In this document: piece after piece, positions 44,906-53,900 of the stretch
Layout: the number at the start of each line of letters is the position of its first letter
Numbering within the stretch: position 1 is the first letter of the stretch
NCBI GenBank assembly: GCA_024401535.1
Contig: JAKSKX010000008.1
Location: forward strand, 1 to 64,000
DNA from: Paludibacteraceae bacterium
GTDB taxonomy: Bacteria > Bacteroidota > Bacteroidia > Bacteroidales > Paludibacteraceae
Length of the DNA stretch: 64,000 nucleotides
Direction of reading: 5' to 3'
Made by a program: the position numbers and the translations under genes
Notes under the pieces: model-generated
What the model was told of the DNA's origin: nothing
Databases searched by the model: none
The model's input: the letters and a program-made list of their open reading frames with translations, nothing else

Positions 44906-46135
44906 ATGAACAGAAAAAAAGTAATATGGCTGTCTGCCATAGTTGTATCACTATCTTCATGTGATACAAGAGATGATTTTTTTCTTGAACATGGCGAAGC
45001 TCCAATCATAGAAATGTCAACTGCAAATGACACTATGAATAGTGAGTTCTGGGATGGAAAAAAATATCGAGTAATCAAGGTATGTGAGGGTAAACCTGAC
45101 ACTTTGAACTATTCTTTTACAGATCCGTATGGGAAAGAGTGTACTGTAGATTTCAAACTAACAAGTATTCCAGAAGAGAACTATGCCAATAATGTTTTGG
45201 CTGAGGACTTGGTATATTACTTTGGAGCAGAAGTGTGCAAGCCTGAGTTTTCTGTAAAAAGTTTAGCACAGGAAGTCATAGGAATTATAGACAATAGCAA
45301 AATGCCTCTCGACAATTACAAGGAATATGCAACTTCAAGTCTCAAACCTTACTTAAACATCAAGAAAATGGATGGAAAGGTTATATTTGAACTTGAACCA
45401 GGGAATCCTTCTGAATATAAAAGCAGAGCTTTAGACTACGCTCTCGAAACATCCCGTTTAGCAAGTAAAGGTTACACTTCATTTGATAAGACAGAAGATG
45501 AGGTAAGATCCTCCCAATTCTATTCATATTTTGGGAAAGAAATACCTCTATCCAAAAAGATTTCTGCAAGATATACCCTTACAGTGACAAATAAAATAGG
45601 AGTAAAGACTGAAGAGTATGTATTGGTCAAGATAAAACCGAACAGCCAACCTGTTCCAAACATAACAGCGACTTGTGTAGATAAGGAGACAAACGAATAC
45701 AAAATATCCGTTAACGCTACAGATCCAGACGGACACAAAATAGTTAAGTATAGCTATGTATTTGATTACAAACCTTACAACATGGCACGCAAAAGGAAAA
45801 CAGGAGAGGGCGAAAACATCAAATATGAGCCTTTTGCCACTTACTTTTACTATCCAGGATTTCTTTACTATGATACTTATGTCTATACTAATGGAGCAAT
45901 CAGCGATTATAGCAGTAAAGATTCGCCTGAAGGTTCTTTTTATCTATTTACTTTCGGAGTAAGCAATTATCTATTAAAACTTTGGAATGTAGAAGCAGAC
46001 TATATTCTTCCAACATCAAGGAAAGAAGTCTTTCATATATTCCAAACGAAGGGAGAACATTCGATATATGTAAGGTGTCAGGATGAATTTGGATTATGGA
46101 GCGATTATAAAGAAGAGAAAATATATATAGAGTAA
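44906..46135 (+). CDS. Surface lipoprotein
   Basis: 409 residues. The signal peptide has a lipobox (MNRKKVIWLSAIVVSLSSC, lipid Cys at residue 19). The mature part is beta-rich, with Ig-like phrases (YTLTVTNKIGVKTEEYVLVK, ITATCVDKETNEYKISVNAT, DPDGHKIVKYSYVFDY, GEHSIYVRCQDEFGLWSDYK) typical of PKD/cadherin-like folds. It is probably exposed at the outer membrane. It is the first gene of an operon with the barrel (2-base gap) and the giant protein. Specific function is unknown. Confidence 0.75.
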   Translation: MNRKKVIWLSAIVVSLSSCDTRDDFFLEHGEAPIIEMSTANDTMNSEFWDGKKYRVIKVCEGKPDTLNYSFTDPYGKECTVDFKLTSIPEENYANNVLAEDLVYYFGAEVCKPEFSVKSLAQEVIGIIDNSKMPLDNYKEYATSSLKPYLNIKKMDGKVIFELEPGNPSEYKSRALDYALETSRLASKGYTSFDKTEDEVRSSQFYSYFGKEIPLSKKISARYTLTVTNKIGVKTEEYVLVKIKPNSQPVPNITATCVDKETNEYKISVNATDPDGHKIVKYSYVFDYKPYNMARKRKTGEGENIKYEPFATYFYYPGFLYYDTYVYTNGAISDYSSKDSPEGSFYLFTFGVSNYLLKLWNVEADYILPTSRKEVFHIFQTKGEHSIYVRCQDEFGLWSDYKEEKIYIE

Positions 46136-46137
46136 TT

Positions 46138-46671
46138 ATGAGATATTTACTATCATTTTTGGTTGCCATATTCTCTATAAGTTCTGTATTTGCAGAACAT
46201 GAAAAGATAAGCCTTCTGCATACAAAAGGACAGCAAGCGGTAGGACTAAGATATGGCAAGGGAACGAAAAACAAATTCGACTTAGGAGCTGAATACGAGC
46301 TATGTTTTAATCAAAGAAGTGCTTTGTTATGCCAAGCTGATTTTGAGAAAGCCTCATTCGGAAACTCCGATTTCACAAATCAGTTCCTAATAGGAGCAGG
46401 TTTAGAAATAATGTGCTTTCATCCTGTAAAATGGATGTTCATAGACCTAAACATTCTTGGGAATGTAGGATATGACAAATGGGAATGTGAAGCATTGGAT
46501 GCCCAAAAATCGGGCGTTATCGGTGGTGCTAACATTGGAGCTGCAATAGAGTTCTACCCCATCGAGAAGATAAGTATAGTATTAGGAGGGCAACAATATC
46601 TATTGTTCGGCAACGGGACAAACTATCTAAAGCCAAACTTCTACGCAGGCATAAGATATGTCTGGAATTAG
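46138..46671 (+). CDS. Small outer-membrane barrel, possibly TraO-like
   Basis: 177 residues with a signal peptide (MRYLLSFLVAIFSISSVFA-E). The text has the rhythm of an eight-strand barrel (QAVGLRYGKGTKNKFDLGAE, GANIGAAIEFYPIEKISIVL, NFYAGIRYVWN). TraO proteins of Bacteroidales transfer operons look similar, and TraN is present elsewhere in the window, but the match is weak. An alternative is an anchor for the giant surface protein encoded next. Confidence 0.6.
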   Translation: MRYLLSFLVAIFSISSVFAEHEKISLLHTKGQQAVGLRYGKGTKNKFDLGAEYELCFNQRSALLCQADFEKASFGNSDFTNQFLIGAGLEIMCFHPVKWMFIDLNILGNVGYDKWECEALDAQKSGVIGGANIGAAIEFYPIEKISIVLGGQQYLLFGNGTNYLKPNFYAGIRYVWN

Positions 46672-46708
46672 AACAAGTTTTTTGAATATATTACAATTTA
46701 TTTTTTAT

Positions 46709-47737
46709 ATGGAAAATCTAATTAGATTCCTTGCTATAGTTGTGGCTAATTTGCTGGCTATAATGTCAGCAAATGCTGCTACTTGGGAAAGTTCCCTTGA
46801 ATGGAATAAAGGCATAGCACCAACCATCATTGTTGATGCTGATGCAGCAACAAAAGCGGAGTTTAAAAATTCTGCTACAGTAAACATAAAGACTGAAAAA
46901 TGTACTTTGAAATGTAGAGGAGACAACGGAGCATTTTGGAGTCGTAGAGAAGTTCAGTCTATTGATTACGAATTTCTTTGGCAATACAGCATAGAGGGAG
47001 AAGATTGGGTAGATATTAAAGCCTTTAAAGGAAATTGGAAAAGTAATTCAAAAGCACCCTCTCCAGAATGGAGTGGAAATCTAAAATTCACAGAAGAAGC
47101 TCAATCTGTAACCTTTAATGGAATAAACATAAACCACACAATTTATACTGACAAAAACTACAACAAATCTGAGATAAAAGTTTATTTTAGACTCGTGTAT
47201 TCTCTTGCACTTAATGTGGAGGGAAAAGACAAACACGACAGGTTCCTTAGCGGAGAAGAAGAAACAGAAATAACACTATACAGATGTAGTGCAGGAACCC
47301 TTGGTATTAGCACAGGAACTTCAATTCCAAAAATAAGTGAAAATATATTTGGAATCTATGACACAAAAGACTACAAGAATAACCATTACATCCATATAGT
47401 AACTAAAGAGAACTATTTAGGGGATATAGATAGTTTTAAGGTAGTCGATGAAAAAGATAACGAATTTAAATTAGAATCTTCGACAAGAGTATCAGGTGAA
47501 TATGATTCCAAAGTAAGGGATATAACATACTTTGAGAAGGTATGCGAAAAGGAAGCTGTTAAGGAATGGGATATAAAGTTTAAAATGGCACAAAAGAATA
47601 ACATTTCTTGCTATTCAAACTCACTTACCTTCAAACACTTTAATAAAATTACACTTGGCGAAATAAGAAAATTTGAAGCACAAAAATTTATCTGTGCATC
47701 ATCATCGGCTAATTCAAATCGGCTAATTCAAAGATAA
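46709..47737 (+). CDS. Giant T9SS surface protein, N-terminal part (frame broken by 14-bp duplication)
   Basis: 342 residues from the ATG at 46709 with a signal peptide (MENLIRFLAIVVANLLAIMS, ANA-A). The mature part contains Ig-like stretches with the recurring phrase YEFLWQYSIEGEDWVDI. The frame ends at TAA 47735-47737 because of a tandem 14-bp duplication at 47704-47731. Without one unit the text reads SSANSKIKLDGALINQTD and continues into the 2,954-residue frame. The whole gene would be 46709-56778, about 3,351 residues. As sequenced this part would be secreted alone, without the T9SS tail. Confidence 0.8.
   Translation: MENLIRFLAIVVANLLAIMSANAATWESSLEWNKGIAPTIIVDADAATKAEFKNSATVNIKTEKCTLKCRGDNGAFWSRREVQSIDYEFLWQYSIEGEDWVDIKAFKGNWKSNSKAPSPEWSGNLKFTEEAQSVTFNGININHTIYTDKNYNKSEIKVYFRLVYSLALNVEGKDKHDRFLSGEEETEITLYRCSAGTLGISTGTSIPKISENIFGIYDTKDYKNNHYIHIVTKENYLGDIDSFKVVDEKDNEFKLESSTRVSGEYDSKVRDITYFEKVCEKEAVKEWDIKFKMAQKNNISCYSNSLTFKHFNKITLGEIRKFEAQKFICASSSANSNRLIQR
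47704..47731 (+). repeat. 14-bp tandem duplication causing frameshift
   Basis: The unit ATCGGCTAATTCAA occurs twice, directly adjacent. Since 14 is not a multiple of 3 it moves the giant gene out of frame. One unit restores the frame, so slippage could switch the gene on or off. Confidence 0.9.
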
Positions 47738-47913
47738 AACTTGATGGAGCTTTAATAAATCAAACAGATACTGCAGGGTATGGAATAAAATACAAATGGG
47801 AAATATCTGTTGACAATCAAAGTTGGGCAGATATTCCTGTAAATAACCTTTCCTTACTGGGTTCATCACTTGAAATATCAAGTAAATTTATATCCAACTA
47901 TAAAGGATACGAT

Positions 47914-50900
47914 GTGATCTATTTCAAACCCAAAGTATATCTCGAAACTTTTGGAGTTAATGTGTATGCTGATAATCGTTATGTATATGAGGTTCATCCT
48001 TATGCTACACCAGCTTCTAACAACATTAACTTGAAGTTAAGCAACAACAAAATTTGTGCTAATACAGAGTTTGACTTTGATAAAGGATATATAACTTTAA
48101 CAAAAAGGAATAGTTCTGATGTATTCAATCCGAACATTCAATATTCTATCGAACCAAAAGCAGATAGGATTGAAACTATAGATGAAAGCAAAAACGAACT
48201 TGCCAAATGGCACATTTCAGACAAACTAAACAAGAATACAGAATACATTGTCACAATAAATGACAACGATTGTAGTTCTTCAAACATAGATTTGTCTGCA
48301 ACTATATCTGTAGAGGAAGTCTCATCTCATCCTGAGAATGAAATTTCAATCAAAGGCTGCTCTTACGAATACGAAAACGAAGCAATTAAAATTCAAGTCA
48401 AAGACGGAGAAACAATAAAGTTCACAAAGGACAAAAATAACTACAACTACAATCTTTATGTAGATGAAACTCCAAAGGCTTTGCCAACATCTATTGTTGC
48501 TAATTCAGATTTAGCCTCTAAAAAGTTGTATCTTCAGAAGTATAGTATCAGCACTCTTGGTTGTGAAGGAGAACAGATACCTGTAGTTATTGAGGTAGTA
48601 AAGGAAATCGAAAATAATACAATAAATTTTCCTCTAAATTCTCCTGTAGATTCAGACCAAACAACTTACTACATCTGTGCAGGTGCAGGAAATCCTGAGA
48701 TAAAAGGAAACACAAACATAAATGGTGGATATGGAAAACAAACAATCATTTGGAGAATTAAATACGAAGGTAGTTCCATATACACACAGATTAAAGGCTC
48801 AGAAAATGAACTCTACTCACTATCAAGCAACATCTTTAACATAACACAAAATTGCGAGATTCAGAGAGTAATTAAAATGGCTGATGGAACTTTTGAAAGT
48901 GCAAGTAATACTCTTAAATTCAAAGTTTATGACAAACCAGAATTTAAGCTAACTCTTGACAAAGAAGAGGCTTCATCAAAAGCTAATATCTGTTATGAAT
49001 CTTCGCCTATCTTCAGCATTGACCATAGCAGTAACGACATAAAAACATATATCAATAATATAGGTCAAACAAAATACAACATCGTTACAAAGAAAACTGA
49101 AAATGGTATAGAGAAGAAGATAGATACAACTATAACAGTTAAAGGTAAGTTCCAAAACTGGGTATTTGACCATGATGCTACTATATCGGTATCACAAGAA
49201 TTTTGTGGTACTTACTACGATTGGGATAACAACATAACTTTAACGATTAAGGATGACTTATCATTTAGTGAAAAGAACTTCTCTTATTCCTGTCCTATCC
49301 TTGGAAAGGAGTTAGAGATAACACCTAATATTGACGATAAATCAGAGTATTCTTACAAGGTAAATAATCAGCCATTTATTTCTACGAATATAGTCAAACT
49401 TCCTGTAAATTATAATGGAACTGACAATAGTGGAAAATATGTAGAAGCATCAGTAACAAGAACTCTTGACGGATGTAGTAAAACGGAAATCATCAAGATT
49501 AAGAATGTTCTTGAACCTCTACAGAATAGAAAACTTACTATAGAATCCTCTCTTTCTCCGGATCACTTTGAAGTCTGCTTAAATACAGACTACACTGTTT
49601 CTGATAATAATAATGCTGAAGATAATGTTTCGTACATTTGGAGTACAAAAAATCCAGGAGCAAGTGTAAAGGACAATTCATCTAAGGATGCTGTAGTAAA
49701 TCTTAAATATGCTAATGATATTTACAGAAAAAGAACTTTAGGTGATAACTGCGAAGTTAAGATAGATACTATCGAAATAAGTGTGCTTGACAAGACTACT
49801 ACCCTACCTAAGATAAATGTTACTGAGAAGGAACTATGCTACGGAGAAGAACTTACTATAAGTGCTGAAGCAATTCCTGGTTACACAATTTCTAATTGGG
49901 TAAAGACTATAGATGACAAAAAATCTAATTTAGGGTATCGTTCAGAAATTACTGAAGCAGTAAAATCTTCAGGAGAAGTAGAATATGAAGTTACTATGGA
50001 AAGTGAGCAATGTCCTGACTATGTAATTTCAAATTCAGTAATAGTTAATGTTGCTCCAAAACTAACTATTGAAACTGAAGACATAACAATATCTCCAGTT
50101 GACATAAATAAAAGTCTCTTTAATGAAGATAATCAGAGTGTAAATGTAACACTTACCGATACTAAGAATATCGGTAAGGAACAACAGAATGTGTGGTTCA
50201 ACTTTAACGATCCAACAAATACATTTGAAAAGAAGAACATATCTGGAGGTAAATGGACTAAAACATATTCCATTGAAGAAAGCGACCTTGATGAAGGACT
50301 ATTATCAGGTAAAATCTTCAGAACTTACTCATTCAGTAAGTCAGGTAAAACTTGTGTAAGTGATACCTTCTCTATCTATATTACTCCGAACAACGGATTT
50401 GAGCCAATAGCAATAAATCCTGCTTCAGATAACTTAACAGCTGGAGGAATATACTATTTCTGCAACAAAGGAAAACTTCAGTTATCTAACACTGCCATAG
50501 TTTATGGAGATAAAGAACTTGACAAAGAAAGTTACACTTTGCAGTGGTACAAGAAATCTGGAACTTCAGGAATATGGATTCTTTTAAAGGGAGAAATTTC
50601 TGAAGAAATAGAAATTTCTACTGAAAAATTGAAATCAGTAAGTGAATCTTATAAGTTAGTTGTAAGCTATTCAGCAGGAGGCAAAACATACAAGCAATCA
50701 TCTAATGTTATAGAGGTTCGCAATGTATCAAAACCAGCTGTAAATATAGCCCTTGCTAATGGAGACCTCTCTTTTTGTTACGCAGGTAATAGCGATATTA
50801 CTTTGCAGACAAATACTTTGAGTACTCCAGAAGGTGCAACAGAAACAAATAATAGCTACATTTGGCAGAAAAGTAATGATGGAGAGACATGGAGCGAGAT

Positions 50901-53900
50901 AAAACAAACTTTGATTCCTGGAGAGCTTGTAATATCTCTTGAAGAAAAGAATGATGTTTCTACTATGAATCATCATCAGTACTCGATGACTGAACCAGTA
51001 TATTTTAGAGTACAGATGACAGATATTTGTCAAGCTACAGCTATCTCTAATACAATAGCAACAAGTACATACAAAGATGCTATTCTTACATCTAAAGATG
51101 CTATTGTAATGAGCAATAGTCTTATTCAAGACAAAGATAACTTCGATGTAGTATTCTTCGTAAATCATCATAAAGAAGGTAATGAATACAACTACTATGA
51201 TGAAGAAGGAGAACTAATTGCGACTACTGAAGAAGCGTTATATAGATTTACCAAAACTAAAGGAGTTCCATCAAACACTTCTTTTGACTACTCTCTTGGA
51301 AAACACTCTGTATATATAGAAAAGGTTATATCAAGTGGATGTCACTCTGATAAGGTAAAAGTCGATTACGAACTAATTGGAGAATTGAATATAACAGTTT
51401 CAAGTCAAATAACTGATAATTGTCCTGGTCATGAGAGACAAGATGGTCGTATTTGGTTAAGATATGACGGTGGTGGTATTCCAGAAAATGGAATGTCTGC
51501 TGAGTGGTATTATCGCTTTGAAGATGAAGAGTTCTTTAAGAAGGTCGAAGATTCGCCATTAGAATACCAACTAAAAGCTGATGACTACGAAGAAATAGAA
51601 AATGGAACAATTTTTGGCATCCATAATCTTGACAGAACTTGCTATTTCTACGCAGAGATTTATAATGAGGGTTATCCTGCTAAATATGTAAGAACTAACC
51701 CAACAGTTAAATTTGAAATTCTTCCTACTTTCAAAATCAAATCTGCTTCTTCAGACAAGTCTCAATATTGCTACAAAGACGAAGTTGTCTTATCTGCAGG
51801 TGAAATTAGTTCTTCAGCAGGTAAGGTTACTTATGAATGGATAGACTTGAATAATGAGGACAAGATATATCCTAACACTGAAGATTTAGTCATAGATGCA
51901 ATTACTAAATCAACAACATTCAAGCGAATTGCTAAAGATGAATGTGGTTCTACAAATGAAGATGAAATAAAAATCTCTGTAAGAGAGAAACTTGAAATGA
52001 GTGCTGACGAATACGAACATGCCAAGTATTCGGAAATGGGTAAAGTTCCTTATATTTCAGTGAAAAACTTGCAATCTGTGAAGTCTTATATGGTTTCGCA
52101 TATCAATCAAGAAGGTATTAAAGACAAAAAGGAGAGCAAAAGTTCTGGAGCAACAGACCTAAGTTTTGAAATGCCAAGTGTTGAATATGCCTTAGAAAAA
52201 TATGAAATCTATAAGACTGACGGATATGGATGTATCAGCGTTCCAGATACCTTTACCATTAAGGGAATTGACGAGATTTCTGCAGGAAAGATTGCTTTCG
52301 AGAAATATGATTCAAAATCTATCAATGTCTGTCATGGAGAAAAGATAGGAAGAATTATAGATGAGAAGGTGGCTAACGGAGGCTCTGATATAACATACAA
52401 ATGGTTTTATATCGAAAAAGGTCAAAGATGGATGGTTATGGATAACAATGGCCTTGATGTAGTAACATCCGTCTTTGATACAGACTCTATCGGGATAAAT
52501 ATTGCTTCTAACAAAGAAATAGGAAACAAAATCAAAACTTATGCTTTATTCAGACAAGCAACCATGAATGTCCCTCAGGCAGACGGAACTCTTACTCCTT
52601 ATATTAAGTATAGCGACACTCTATACATCAATGTTGCACCACAACTTGCTAACTGCAATATCGAGAATCTTGCTGGTAAAATCTCAACAAGAGAATCTGC
52701 ATTTTGTGGTGGAGCAGAAAGAAGTGATAATATCAATCTAAAGATAGAAGAAGATATAGAGGAAAGATATATTGCTAAGAACTTCGGTGCTTTACTATTC
52801 AATGATGACCATGAGCTTACAGGCTACTGGGAAACATCAAGGGGAAACAAAAATAACTTTGAGCAAGTTACAGATGCCCAACTTTATGAAGAAGGATTTA
52901 AAAATACATTCTTCTTTAATGACCTTGATACAACAAGTTATGTAAGATTTACAATTAGTGATGGTTGTTCATCAGAAAGCACTACTCCACTTGCAATATC
53001 GGTAATTTCTTTTGAAGATGACGATTTGGAAAACTATAATATAGTTTCCAAAGAGCTATACATCGAGTTGGGTGATAACATCACAGTTACAGATCAAGAA
53101 GCGGCTCGTGAATGGTATTCAAATAAGAATGAAAATAGTCTAATTGGAGAAAACTATCAAATAACTCTTGATAGTGTAACTTATAATACTCGACTATATC
53201 ACAAGAGAATCAAGACGGTAAAGAATACAACTTGTACTGAGCCTACATATTTCGAGATACCTCTTGATATTCACCCTGTATCTAATGGTGGTAGAATTGC
53301 TTCGAGTCATCAGGTATGTCAAGGAGAGGAGTTCAAGGATATTAAGAACTATGAGTCTGCTTATGGAGGAACAGAACTATTCCGTTATGGATGGGAAATT
53401 ACTACAGATAGTAGTGATGTAGATAGTTGGAAACCTATTAACAATGCCTTCGCAGATACTCTAAACTTCGCAACATTAAAAAATCAAAAAAATGCGTTAG
53501 TTTCTAATAAAGTTAATTATATTCGTAGAACTGCAAGACCTATCTACAAAGATAAGGTAGTAACTATAGAAGCTTACATAAGATATTCAAATGTTATAGC
53601 TCTTGAAACTTACAAGCCTTTGAAGGCCTCAAGTATAGAATGGAGCGAACCTGCGAAAGATTCTTATTGTGCTTATGAGAGAATACCAAACTTGAAGGTT
53701 AATTCTCCTACAGGAGGTTCTGCAGAATACCGCCAAAGCGAATACAAAATAGATTGGCTATACTCAGTAGATAATCAAAACTGGAACACTTATCTAAACT
53801 CACAAATTAGATTTGGTTCTACATCTGAAATAAGTGCCGACTTTTTGGCTGATGAATACTTTGAAGAAAATGACAGAACAAAAGATGTTACATTCCTTGT

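Noticed and set aside
47738..47913. Intergenic region between two separate giant-protein genes
   Set aside because: The frame of the second gene continues upstream to the 14-bp duplication with the same protein style, so it is one broken gene.
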